The notes under the pieces: model-generated
Databases searched by the model: none
The model's input: the letters and a program-made list of their open reading frames with translations, nothing else
Told to the model about the DNA's origin: nothing
Translations under genes and position numbers: made by a program
Part shown: piece by piece, positions 1 to 7,277 of the stretch
How the letters are laid out: each line of letters begins with the position of its first letter
How positions within the stretch are numbered: position 1 is the stretch's first letter
NCBI GenBank assembly: GCA_937902055.1
Contig: CALGUJ010000046.1
Coordinates: 1 to 15,285 of the forward strand
DNA from: an uncultured Pelolinea sp.
GTDB lineage: Bacteria > Chloroflexota > Anaerolineae > Anaerolineales > Anaerolineaceae
Direction of reading: 5' to 3'
DNA: 15,285 nt

Positions 1-2534
1 TGCAGATTGCTGACGGCAAACGCGGCTTCCTGCAGCGGTTGGCGCACTTTGATCTTGGATTTATTGCGCGCGGCATGCCCCAGCGATACCAGCTTCATCA
101 CCAGGTTCATGTCCGCTACAAGCTCGTCGTTCAACCAATCGGGGTTGAAATCAGGCCAATCCGCCATGTGCACCGATTTTGGCGCTTCCGGCTCGACGCT
201 CAACACCAGATTGCGGTAAAGTTCATCCGCGATGAAAGGCATGGAAGGCGCCAGCAGTTTGCTGAGGGTCGCCAGCGCTTCATACAGCGTTGAATACGCA
301 GCTTCTTTGTCCGCGTCCGACCCGCTCTTCCAAAAACGCCGGCGCGAGCGCCGCAGGTACCAATTGGATAGATGATCAACGAAAGTCTCGATCGGGCGCG
401 TGGCGCCCAAAACGTCGTAAGTTTCCAGGGCTTGCGTCACATCGCGCACCAAACCATTCAATTCCGCCAATAGCCATTTATCCAGCTTGGAATATTGAAC
501 GTTTGCGTCTTTGCACGGCTGCCAACCATCCAGGTTGGCATACGTAACAAAGAAGGAATAGGTATTCCAAAGCGTCAGGGTGAAATTGCGCAGCACTTCG
601 GAAACCAGGTCGGCGGAAAAACGCCTCTCCTGCCCTGGCGGGCTGGCGGTGTAGAGATACCAGCGCATGGCATCCGCGCCGTGTTTATCAAGCACGTCCC
701 ATGGGTTGGCCACGTTGCCGCGCGATTTGGACATCTTTTGCCCGTCGCCATCCAGGATCAGCCCCAGGCAGACCACGTTCCTGAAGCATTTCTCGCCGAA
801 CAGCAAGGTGGCGATGGCATGCAATGAGTAGAACCAACCGCGGGTTTGATCGACGGCTTCGCAGATGTAATCCGCCGGGAAATGTTCCTTGAATTCCTGT
901 TCATTTTCAAATGGGTAATGCCACTGCGCCACCGGCATTGAGCCTGAATCGAACCAGACGTCGATCAATTCCGGCACGCGGTGCATTTTCTCGCCGCATT
1001 CCGGGCATTCGTATTCGATCTCGTCGACGTACGGCCGGTGCAGATCGAGTCCGGTCAGGTCCTTGTGGGTTTTTTCGGATAATTCAGCTACCGATCCGAT
1101 GCATTCCTGATGCTTGCAGCTCTCGCATTCCCAAACCGGCAAAGGCGTGCCCCAATACCGTTCGCGGCCCAGCGCCCAATCGATGTTATTCTCCAGCCAG
1201 TTCCCAAAGCGGCCGTCCTTGATGTGGTTGGGGTACCAGTTGATCTCCTGGTTGAGCCCCACTAGCTTATCTTTTAGGGCACTGGTGCGGATGTACCAGG
1301 TCGGGCGGGCGTAATACAGCAGCGGAGTATCGCAGCGCCAGCAGAAGGGATACGTATGGGTATATGCCACCGATTTGAATAATAGCCCGCGGCTGTTGAG
1401 GTCCTCGATGATGTAGGGGTCCGCGTCCTTCACAAAACGCCCGGCCCAGTTGCGCACCTCCGGAATGAAAGTACCATTGGGCGCCACCGTCATCAGGATC
1501 GGCAAGTCATTATCGATTGCAACCTGCATGTCATCCGCGCCGAAAGCCGGCGCCTGGTGTACCAAGCCGGAACCGTCTTCAATCGTCACAAAATCCGCCA
1601 GCACCACGCGATGCGCGGGTTTTTCGGGCGGGAGGAAAGTGTACAAGGGTTGATACCGTTTGCCCTTCAGATGTTTGCCCTTGAATTCATTCACGATCTT
1701 GACATCCTCGTCGCCGAAAACGGATTTCAGCAGCGATTTGGCCAGGATCAATTTTTCTGTTTCATCCTCCCCGCCATTCTTTACTTTGTGCTCCACCTCA
1801 ACGTAATCGATGTCGGGATGGGCTGCCACAGCCACATTGCCAGGCAATGTCCAGGGAGTGGTCGTCCACACCAGTAAAGATGTACCGGGGTCGTCCACCA
1901 GCGGCATGCGTACATATACCGATGGATCGGTGGTCTCTTTGTACCCAAGCGCAACTTCGTGGTCCGAGAGCGGCGTCCCGCAGCGCGGGCAATAAGGCAC
2001 TACTTTAAAACCCTGGTAAAGCAGGTCCTTATCCCAGAAATTTTTGAGGATCCACCACACCGATTCAATGTAGGGATTTTTATAAGTGATGTATGCCGAA
2101 TCGAGATCGACCCAAAAGGCGATCCGTTCCGTTAGTTTTTCCCATTCCTTGATATAGGTAAAAGCGGATTCGCGGCAAAGTTGATTGAATTGAGCAATGC
2201 CGTAATCTTCGATTTGCTGTTTATTGGTGAAGCCCAATTTCTTTTCAACTTCAATCTCTACCGGAAGCCCATGCGTATCCCAACCACCGCGCCGGATGAC
2301 GTGGCAGCCGCGCATGGTGCGATAGCGCGGGAAAATATCTTTGAACACGCGCGCCAGCACGTGATGCACGCCGGGCTTGCCGTTGGCGGTCGGCGGACCT
2401 TCGAAAAACACGTATTCGGTTTTTCCTTCCCGGTTCCTGGTCGAAGCATGAAAAACATCTTCCTTCTTCCAGTATTCCAGGACTTCCAACTCCATTTGAT
2501 TGACGTTCAGTTTTGATGAAACCGGTTTAAACAT
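1..2534 (-). CDS. ileS: Isoleucyl-tRNA synthetase, IleRS2 type (C-terminus cut by window edge)
   Basis: Charges tRNA-Ile with isoleucine in the cytoplasm (class I aminoacyl-tRNA synthetase). The reading frame is open from ATG 2534-2532 to the left edge, giving 844 complete codons of an enzyme that normally has about 1,050. GGAGG at 2539-2543 lies 4 bases before the ATG. Visible elements: a GPPTANG block followed by the HIGH-motif site at residues 55-58, which here reads GVHH; the editing-domain strands WTTTPWTLPGN (223-233) and GLVHQAPAFGADD (323-335); a DVWFDSGSMP block; cysteine pairs in CESCKHQEC and CPECGEK that fit metal knuckles; KMSKS at 600-604 (bases 723-737); and the start of the anticodon-binding domain. 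Overall similarity is to Thermus/eukaryote-like IleRS2, not E. coli-type IleRS1. The family call is secure. The swapped HIGH motif is the oddity. Expression is evidently governed by the T-box leader just upstream. Confidence 0.96.
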   Translation of the reverse strand, partial: MFKPVSSKLNVNQMELEVLEYWKKEDVFHASTRNREGKTEYVFFEGPPTANGKPGVHHVLARVFKDIFPRYRTMRGCHVIRRGGWDTHGLPVEIEVEKKLGFTNKQQIEDYGIAQFNQLCRESAFTYIKEWEKLTERIAFWVDLDSAYITYKNPYIESVWWILKNFWDKDLLYQGFKVVPYCPRCGTPLSDHEVALGYKETTDPSVYVRMPLVDDPGTSLLVWTTTPWTLPGNVAVAAHPDIDYVEVEHKVKNGGEDETEKLILAKSLLKSVFGDEDVKIVNEFKGKHLKGKRYQPLYTFLPPEKPAHRVVLADFVTIEDGSGLVHQAPAFGADDMQVAIDNDLPILMTVAPNGTFIPEVRNWAGRFVKDADPYIIEDLNSRGLLFKSVAYTHTYPFCWRCDTPLLYYARPTWYIRTSALKDKLVGLNQEINWYPNHIKDGRFGNWLENNIDWALGRERYWGTPLPVWECESCKHQECIGSVAELSEKTHKDLTGLDLHRPYVDEIEYECPECGEKMHRVPELIDVWFDSGSMPVAQWHYPFENEQEFKEHFPADYICEAVDQTRGWFYSLHAIATLLFGEKCFRNVVCLGLILDGDGQKMSKSRGNVANPWDVLDKHGADAMRWYLYTASPPGQERRFSADLVSEVLRNFTLTLWNTYSFFVTYANLDGWQPCKDANVQYSKLDKWLLAELNGLVRDVTQALETYDVLGATRPIETFVDHLSNWYLRRSRRRFWKSGSDADKEAAYSTLYEALATLSKLLAPSMPFIADELYRNLVLSVEPEAPKSVHMADWPDFNPDWLNDELVADMNLVMKLVSLGHAARNKSKIKVRQPLQEAAFAVSNL

Positions 2535-2546
2535 TCAACCTCCGAT

Positions 2547-2578
2547 AAATAAAAATCCCGTCCCATCAGGGACGGGAT
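2547..2578 (-). terminator. T-box intrinsic terminator
   Basis: On the minus strand ATCCCGTCCC-TGAT-GGGACGGGAT forms a perfect 10-bp hairpin (2569-2578 with 2555-2564), followed by a TTTTTATTT tract (2554-2546). It lies between the T-box motif and the ileS ribosome-binding site, so it is the conditional terminator that competes with the antiterminator. Confidence 0.93.
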
Positions 2579-2811
2579 CAATTCCCGCGGTACCACCCGG
2601 ATTCCTGCTTTGCAGGCACTCTTCGGCAAAACCCTTCGGTTTTGCCTGTTGCATGATAACGGATGCTCTCCCGGCTTCCTTACTTGCCGGATGGCTTTCA
2701 GGTCGCTGCTCCGGAGGGATTTTCATCTTGCATGCCTAATCGAGCTTTCACTGTCCTCGATTCGCTACCAAGGCTCAACAAGCTTACTCGTCTCCATCGA
2801 CGCACTTCAGG
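2547..2811 (-). promoter_or_regulatory. T-box riboswitch leader of ileS (likely Ile AUC specifier)
   Basis: The RNA (minus strand) carries the hallmark T-box sequence GGGTGGTACCGCGG (complement of 2585-2598), whose UGG(N) bulge pairs with the acceptor end of uncharged tRNA. Stem I is visible: GACGAGTAAG on the 5' side of the specifier loop, and a distal hairpin ATCGAG/CTCGAT (2756-2761 and 2739-2744) capped by GACAGTGAAAG. On the 3' side of the specifier loop lies ATC (complement of 2718-2720), an isoleucine codon, between AAA and CCTCC. Further hairpins follow: CCGGC/GCCGG (2686-2690 and 2671-2675) and a perfect 9-bp GGCAAAACC/GGTTTTGCC stem (2638-2646 and 2625-2633). Uncharged tRNA-Ile should stabilise the antiterminator and allow ileS transcription. 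The T-box identity is very secure. The exact specifier triplet and RNA 5' end are inferred. Confidence 0.95.
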
Positions 2812-2816
2812 CCGAA

Positions 2817-2845
2817 ATTATCTCATATTCTATACAAAAAATCAA
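2817..2845 (-). promoter_or_regulatory. Promoter of the T-box/ileS transcript
   Basis: Minus-strand -35 TTGATT (complement of 2840-2845) and -10 GATAAT (complement of 2817-2822) are separated by exactly 17 bases. Transcription would start near 2810, just before T-box Stem I. The -35 box begins only 3 bases beyond the pdp stop codon, with no terminator between them. Confidence 0.75.
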
Positions 2846-2848
2846 ACC

Positions 2849-4153
2849 TCAGCCGATCGTTTCGTAAAACAAAGGCAGCGGTTCAACTCTATTCTCTGAC
2901 CACTTGAGAGAATTTTGCAGGCGGCTCGCAGCTGCCTGCGCTGAGGCATCATTTTTTGCCAGGATGGAAAACAAGGGATCGCCCTGCTTGACCTTTTCGC
3001 CAACTTTTACGTGCACCAGGATGCCCACGCCCAAGTCGATAGTGTCCTCTTTCTTTGCGCGGCCGGCCCCCAGGTCCACCGCGGTTTCGCCCACTACCTG
3101 GGCGTTCACTTCCGCGATAAATCCATCCCGTTCGGCTTTCAAGATGATGGTTACCGGCGCGGAGGGTAATTTTTCGGGGTGGTCGATATACGAAACGTCC
3201 CCGCCCTGCGTGATGACCAGGCTGCGGAACATTTCCCATGCGGAACCGTCATTCAATTTCTGCTCCACCATCGCCCGCGCTTCCTGCAGGTTGCCGGCTT
3301 TATGCCCAAGCAAAAGCATTTGGCTGGCTGAAGCCAGGCAATGCTCCAAAAAATCTTGAGGACCGTGCCCGTGCAGGGTGTCGACAGCCTCAAGCAATTC
3401 CAGCGCGTTGCCCACTGCCACGCCTAAAGGTTGATTCATGTCCGATAGCATGGCGCGAACTTTCCTGCCGCTCAGGTCGCCGATGGCTACCATGATCTGC
3501 GCCAGTTTGCGCGCGTCTTCAAGCGTCTTCATGAAAGCGCCGTATCCCACCTTTACATCCAGCAAAATGGCGTTCGCTCCAGCCGCCAGCTTTTTGCTCA
3601 TGACCGACGAAGCGATCAAGGGCAGTGACTGCACGGTTCCGGTGACATCGCGCAATTTATAAAGGATCCTGTCCGCCGGCGCCAGGTCAGCGGATTGTCC
3701 GGTGAGTACGATTCCCAGGCGGCTTAACTGATCCAGGAATTCCTGCTTGGAGAGATCGGTGCGGTATCCGGGGATGGAATCCAGTTTGTCCAGCGTACCG
3801 CCGCTGAAACCCAATCCCCTGCCGGACATCTTGCCCACCGGCAGACCGCACGCGGCCACCAGGGGCGCCACCACCAGGGTGGTTTTATCGCCCACCCCTC
3901 CGGTGGAGTGTTTGTCGACTACAATGGGAGCGATGTGCGAAAGATCAAGCGTCTCTCCCGAAGCGGCCATTGCCTTGGTCAGATCGGTGGTTTCCTGATC
4001 GGTCATGCCGTTCAACAGAACGGCCATCGCCCAGGCGGAAGCCTGGTAATCGGGTATCGAACCGTCCGTTATCCCCTGAATGAAATACTCGATCTCCTCT
4101 TTCGATAAAGCAGAGTGATCTCTTTTTTTAATAATGATATCGACTGCTCGCAT
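2849..4153 (-). CDS. pdp: Pyrimidine-nucleoside phosphorylase (thymidine/uridine phosphorolysis)
   Basis: Reversibly splits pyrimidine nucleosides with phosphate into base and (deoxy)ribose-1-phosphate, in nucleoside salvage. The product is 434 aa, usual for the PyNP/DeoA family. The start MRAVDIIIKKRD at 4153 fits the family N-terminus, and GGAGG (4161-4165) is 7 bases upstream. An in-frame ATG two codons earlier (4159) has only 1 base of spacing to that site. Phosphate-binding KHSTGGVGDKT is at residues 81-91. The signature block SGRGLGFSGGTLDKLDSIPG runs 110-129. The substrate residues corresponding to Arg, Ser and Lys in LRD (R168) and SSVMSKK (S183, K187) are present. A C-terminal alpha/beta domain carries the DLGAGRAKKED block. 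Oddity: residue 116 is Phe where the family signature usually has His (LGHTGGT). It follows jag by 96 bases on the same strand and is probably co-transcribed. The symbol pdp is preferred over deoA because of the broad-specificity PyNP-like sequence, but substrate range cannot be read from sequence. Confidence 0.92.
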   Translation of the reverse strand: MRAVDIIIKKRDHSALSKEEIEYFIQGITDGSIPDYQASAWAMAVLLNGMTDQETTDLTKAMAASGETLDLSHIAPIVVDKHSTGGVGDKTTLVVAPLVAACGLPVGKMSGRGLGFSGGTLDKLDSIPGYRTDLSKQEFLDQLSRLGIVLTGQSADLAPADRILYKLRDVTGTVQSLPLIASSVMSKKLAAGANAILLDVKVGYGAFMKTLEDARKLAQIMVAIGDLSGRKVRAMLSDMNQPLGVAVGNALELLEAVDTLHGHGPQDFLEHCLASASQMLLLGHKAGNLQEARAMVEQKLNDGSAWEMFRSLVITQGGDVSYIDHPEKLPSAPVTIILKAERDGFIAEVNAQVVGETAVDLGAGRAKKEDTIDLGVGILVHVKVGEKVKQGDPLFSILAKNDASAQAAASRLQNSLKWSENRVEPLPLFYETIG

Positions 4154-4191
4154 TTCCATTCCTCCATTCGGGAATATCGGTCTTTAGACGT

Positions 4192-4215
4192 GAAATCCCT
4201 CTTGCGAGGGAATTC
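4192..4215 (-). other. Stem-loop between jag and pdp
   Basis: GAATTCCCTC-GCAA-GAGGGATTTC (minus strand) forms a 10-bp stem with one mismatch and a GNRA-type GCAA tetraloop. On the minus strand it is followed by ACGTC and not by a T-run, so a classic terminator is unlikely in the direction of the genes. It may be an RNA processing or stability element within a jag-pdp message. On the plus strand a TTTTTT tract follows 5 bases after the stem, but no plus-strand gene precedes it. Confidence 0.4.
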
Positions 4216-4249
4216 CACAATTTTTTATTTGGCGTATTGACAACGATAT

Positions 4250-4996
4250 TTATTCTTTTGGCTTGAGAATGATCGTTGTCCGTCGATTGGGTTCTTCTCC
4301 GATGCTCTCTGTGGTGACGAAGGGGTGATAGCGCAATTCCAGGTGGATCAAACGCCGTTCATTGGCCGGCATCGGTTCGAGCACCTGCTTGCGTCCGGTT
4401 TGGATGACCTGATCCGCCAGGCGGCGCGCCAATTGACGTAATTGGCGCTCGCGGCGGAAACGGTACCCTTGCACGTCAATCATCAGAGGCATCCAATGCC
4501 CGATCTGTTGATTCAGGATCAAGCTGGTTACATATTGCAGTGAATTGAGGGTCTCCGCCCGCTTGCCGATCAGAATGCTCAGGTCTTTACCGGAAACCTC
4601 GATCAGGATCATCGGATGGTCATGGTCATCTTCGGGTTCAAGAATGCGCGCGGCTACGGTCGCTTTTACCTTGGTTGCCCGCAGTAAATTCTCGACAATT
4701 TCCTTGGCCTTGAATTTGGCTTCTTCCAGTTCGTCCATATCCTCCGGATTCACCATTTCAGTACTGCTGCCGTTGAAATCCACAACCTGCGATTCCATAT
4801 CGATTTCGGGATGCAGTAAAGTCATGCGGATTCTAACCTGACGGCCGCCGATTCCCAAAAAGCCGTTCTGCCCCTCATCCAGAATTTCAATGTCTACTGC
4901 GTCACGCGGGAGCCCCAATTGATCCAGGCCATTTTCAATAGCCTCTTCCACGCTTGGCCCGATCACTTCCAGAGTAGTTTTATTTCCTTCTTCCAT
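4250..4996 (-). CDS. jag: Jag/KhpB-type RNA-binding protein (Jag-N, KH, R3H)
   Basis: Cytoplasmic RNA-binding protein. The family (Jag/KhpB/EloR) affects cell elongation and envelope functions in Firmicutes and is typically encoded next to yidC. The product is 248 aa. The Jag-N domain (about 6-60) has the GFLGIGG motif at 45-51. An acidic linker follows. A type II KH domain (about 100-175) has the loop I-G-K-R-A-E-T-L at 143-150. The R3H domain (about 180-248) has RRLIH at 214-218 (R-x3-H) and a conserved EEPNRR tail. The second glycine of the usual GxxG loop is Ala147. Start ATG 4996-4994 has GGAG 6 bases upstream. Only 13 bases separate it from the yidC stop, indicating one operon. The specific RNA targets are unknown. 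Confidence 0.93.
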   Translation of the reverse strand: MEEGNKTTLEVIGPSVEEAIENGLDQLGLPRDAVDIEILDEGQNGFLGIGGRQVRIRMTLLHPEIDMESQVVDFNGSSTEMVNPEDMDELEEAKFKAKEIVENLLRATKVKATVAARILEPEDDHDHPMILIEVSGKDLSILIGKRAETLNSLQYVTSLILNQQIGHWMPLMIDVQGYRFRRERQLRQLARRLADQVIQTGRKQVLEPMPANERRLIHLELRYHPFVTTESIGEEPNRRTTIILKPKE

Positions 4997-5009
4997 ATGT
5001 TCTCCAGAA

Positions 5010-5813
5010 TTATTTTTTGGCCTCTGCCTTTTTCTTCAATGAAAGGTTCGAGAAATTCAATTTCCCCAGCGCGGCGTATTGGATAATGGTGATGACGTTG
5101 GACGCTACAAAATAGAGCGCCAAACCGGAGGCGAACGAATAAGCAAACCAGCCCATCAACAACGGCATGTAGATATTCATCATTCCCGTCATCTGCTTGG
5201 ATTGATCGTCAGCTCCTGGGTTCGACATTAATTTGGTTTGCAGGAAAGATGTGATCACCACGAACACAGCCAGCAGCGGAATCCCGAAGGAGATTCCGGG
5301 GATGTAAAAACGTTCCGGTCTGCCCAAATTCATCCAAAGGAATTCACTATTCAGAGGAATCAGGTTGATGGGTTCTTTTAATCCGGGGATGAAAGAAAAT
5401 ACGTTCGTCAACCAGGGTGAGATCTTTGAAACCAGGTTCAGCATTTGCAGGGGTGCATTACCCATGGTTTGAATGATGCTCTGGTATAACCCGATGATGA
5501 TCGGGAATTGGATCAGGGTCGGCAGGCAGGAGGCAAACGGGCTGATACCTTTCTCCTTATAGAATTTCATCTGTTCCTGCGCAAGGCGGTCTTTGTCGTT
5601 CTTGTATTTCTTCTGGATTTCAATCCAGTCTTTATCCGTCTGCATGGCTTGCAGGGCATTGCTGCTCTTGATCTGCTTGACGGTGATAGGGTGCGTGATT
5701 AATTTGATCACGATCGTGAACAAGATGATCGCGAGACCGAAATTTTCTCCGATCAAATCGTAGATGAACAATAATCCGGAAATGAAGGGTTTAATGATAA
5801 GGGTTTCCCACAT
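5010..5813 (-). CDS. yidC: Membrane protein insertase YidC/Oxa1/SpoIIIJ family
   Basis: Inserts and folds membrane proteins, alone or with SecYEG. The product is 267 aa, the short Gram-positive/monoderm form without the large periplasmic domain of proteobacterial YidC. Five hydrophobic segments fit the Oxa1 core: about 10-20, 25-42, 93-113, 170-192 and 208-245. A cytoplasmic charged hairpin lies between the second and third, containing KKYKNDKDRLAQEQMKFYKE. The family block GISPFASCLPTLIQFPI is clear. The tail KKKAEAKK is basic, as expected for ribosome contact. The conserved groove arginine in the early transmembrane segment appears as Lys37 (TIVIKLITHPIT). No lipobox is seen at the N-terminus. 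AGAGG sits about 9 bases before ATG 5813-5811. It lies between the PQQ lipoprotein gene (17-base gap) and jag (13-base gap). Confidence 0.95.
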   Translation of the reverse strand: MWETLIIKPFISGLLFIYDLIGENFGLAIILFTIVIKLITHPITVKQIKSSNALQAMQTDKDWIEIQKKYKNDKDRLAQEQMKFYKEKGISPFASCLPTLIQFPIIIGLYQSIIQTMGNAPLQMLNLVSKISPWLTNVFSFIPGLKEPINLIPLNSEFLWMNLGRPERFYIPGISFGIPLLAVFVVITSFLQTKLMSNPGADDQSKQMTGMMNIYMPLLMGWFAYSFASGLALYFVASNVITIIQYAALGKLNFSNLSLKKKAEAKK

Positions 5814-5830
5814 GGCTCTATCCTCTCTCT

Positions 5831-6955
5831 TTATTTAGCAGGGTAATAACTCCAGATTTCGTTGCCATCGGCATTCAGCGCCAGGAAGTATTTATCCTTG
5901 GACGCGGGAGCAACGAGAATCTTATCGGTATCGAAACCCAATGGCGAATAGAGTGTCGCTTCCAGAGTCACCAGGGTCTTGGGGTCTTTATTTTCATCAA
6001 TGGTAAAAATTTTGCCGGCATTGGAAGCGAAAGCCACCTTGCCATCAATTGCCACTCCGCCCGAGATTACCGGGGAGCCGGCTGCAAACGGTGAATCCCA
6101 CAATGCTTTCCCGTTCGTCTTGTCAAGCGCATACACGTTGCCGTCTTCGTCGCCGAAGAATACCGCGTTCGCCGTTACCACAGGGCTGCCCCAAATGGAA
6201 GCCACCGTGCCGTCGCCGTTGAATGACCATTTGATCTCCCTGCCCGCCAGATCGATTGCGTAGAGATGTCCATCGATCGTTCCGGCATACAGGATGCCTT
6301 CCGAGATGACCGGATTGGCGGCCACAGCCGCGCCCAGGTCCACGCTCCAAACCGGGGCGCTGACCAAATTACGATTGCCGTCTTTGTCGGCTTCCAGCGC
6401 CGAATCGCTGTAATCGAAATTCAAGGCATAAATAAAGTGGTCCATGGAGGCCAGGTAAAGGTATTGTTCGTCGGCTACCGGTTTGGTCCAGTTTGGGCCG
6501 GCCGCTTTGAATCGCCAGAGGAGATTACCGTTTTCGTCCAACGCGTAGAGATTGTGGTCGGTGTTGGGTGCAAACACTTTGCCGCCCGCCATCAGCGCTG
6601 ATCCGATGTAGCGGTCGTCCGCGTCAGCGAATTGCCATTTCTCTTTGCCGCTTTGTTTATCCAAGGCGGCCAGAGTGTTGGTGTAATCGCCCACGACCAC
6701 CAGGTTGCCGCTGACTTCGGGAGCGGCGTAGAACTGACGTCCGGCGCTGGCTTCTTCAGGATATTGCCACAGCAGGCTGCCATTCTTGTCTTCAAGCGCG
6801 AAGATCTGCGACCCATAGGCAAAATAACCTTTGCCATCCGAAATGCTGAATCCCGGCCAGCTGGACGCTGCTCCGGCGCTGGAAGAACACGAACTGAGCA
6901 GCACTCCCAATACAATTGCACTTACGATTATTTTGAAAATTTTTCGATTGATCAT
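5831..6955 (-). CDS. PQQ-repeat beta-propeller lipoprotein in the yidC operon (BamB-like fold, function unknown)
   Basis: Predicted exported lipoprotein of 374 aa. Residues 1-23 form a lipoprotein signal (basic MINRK, hydrophobic core, lipobox L20-S-S-C23), so it should be anchored at the outer face of the cytoplasmic membrane. The rest is made of about seven to eight PQQ/quinoprotein-like blades, each ending in an ALD-x-x-x-G-x-x-x-W type strand: IFALEDKNGSLLWQY, LAALDKQSGKEKWQF, LYALDENGNLLWRF, LYAIDLAGREIKWSF, VYALDKTNGKALW, FLALNADGNEIWSYY. I see no clear enzyme active site, so this looks like the BamB-type scaffold and not a PQQ dehydrogenase. It sits 26 bases after yidD and 17 bases before yidC on the same strand, which suggests a link to membrane-protein insertion or surface protein folding. 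That role is inference; BamB itself belongs to an outer-membrane machine that monoderm bacteria lack. The ribosome-binding site is weak (GAGAAGAGA directly before ATG). Confidence 0.88.
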   Translation of the reverse strand: MINRKIFKIIVSAIVLGVLLSSCSSSAGAASSWPGFSISDGKGYFAYGSQIFALEDKNGSLLWQYPEEASAGRQFYAAPEVSGNLVVVGDYTNTLAALDKQSGKEKWQFADADDRYIGSALMAGGKVFAPNTDHNLYALDENGNLLWRFKAAGPNWTKPVADEQYLYLASMDHFIYALNFDYSDSALEADKDGNRNLVSAPVWSVDLGAAVAANPVISEGILYAGTIDGHLYAIDLAGREIKWSFNGDGTVASIWGSPVVTANAVFFGDEDGNVYALDKTNGKALWDSPFAAGSPVISGGVAIDGKVAFASNAGKIFTIDENKDPKTLVTLEATLYSPLGFDTDKILVAPASKDKYFLALNADGNEIWSYYPAK

Positions 6956-6981
6956 TCTCTTCTCATCCTGTCGTTATAGTT

Positions 6982-7263
6982 TCAGGGGACGGGATCATAT
7001 CCGCCTGGATTGAATGGATTACAGCGTAAAACACGGGCTATGGCCATGCCAAGGCCTTTTAAAAACCCGTATTTGTAGATAGCTTGATAACCATAATGGG
7101 AACAGCTCGGGTAAAAACGGCAGGTATTACCCGGCAGCGCCTTGGAGATGGTCATTTGATAGAACCGAATACAAGCAAGCAGAATGAATTGAGGAACATT
7201 CAACCATGTTAGCTTGAAATCCCTTAATGGCGGATCATTAGGGTATTCGTTGTCAGAAAACAT
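6982..7263 (-). CDS. yidD: Membrane protein insertion efficiency factor YidD
   Basis: Small membrane-associated protein of 93 aa that in E. coli assists YidC-dependent insertion. Family hallmarks are all present: a hydrophobic/amphipathic segment [18 protein letters not shown] (29-46), the cysteine motif C48-RFYPS-C54-SHYGYQAI, the [12 protein letters not shown] block with C81, and the terminal YDPVP. The N-terminus has about 20 residues before the family core. Start ATG 7263-7261 is 14 bases after the rnpA stop. Its Shine-Dalgarno is weak, so translation may be coupled to rnpA. Confidence 0.94.
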   Translation of the reverse strand: MFSDNEYPNDPPLRDFKLTWLNVPQFILLACIRFYQMTISKALPGNTCRFYPSCSHYGYQAIYKYGFLKGLGMAIARVLRCNPFNPGGYDPVP

Positions 7264-7277
7264 GAAGTTCTTATTTT

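Noticed and set aside
495..827. Plus-strand open frame of 110 codons (and others within 1-2534)
   Set aside because: It lies fully antisense to the well-conserved ileS frame, and its translation resembles no family.
2535..2726. Minus-strand 63-codon open frame in the ileS leader
   Set aside because: It coincides exactly with T-box stems and the terminator; its start (ATG just before the specifier region) has no ribosome-binding site, and the sequence is explained by RNA structure.
4192..4230. Hairpin as terminator of jag
   Set aside because: The T-tract lies on the plus-strand side, opposite to the direction of jag and pdp; no T-run follows the stem on the minus strand.
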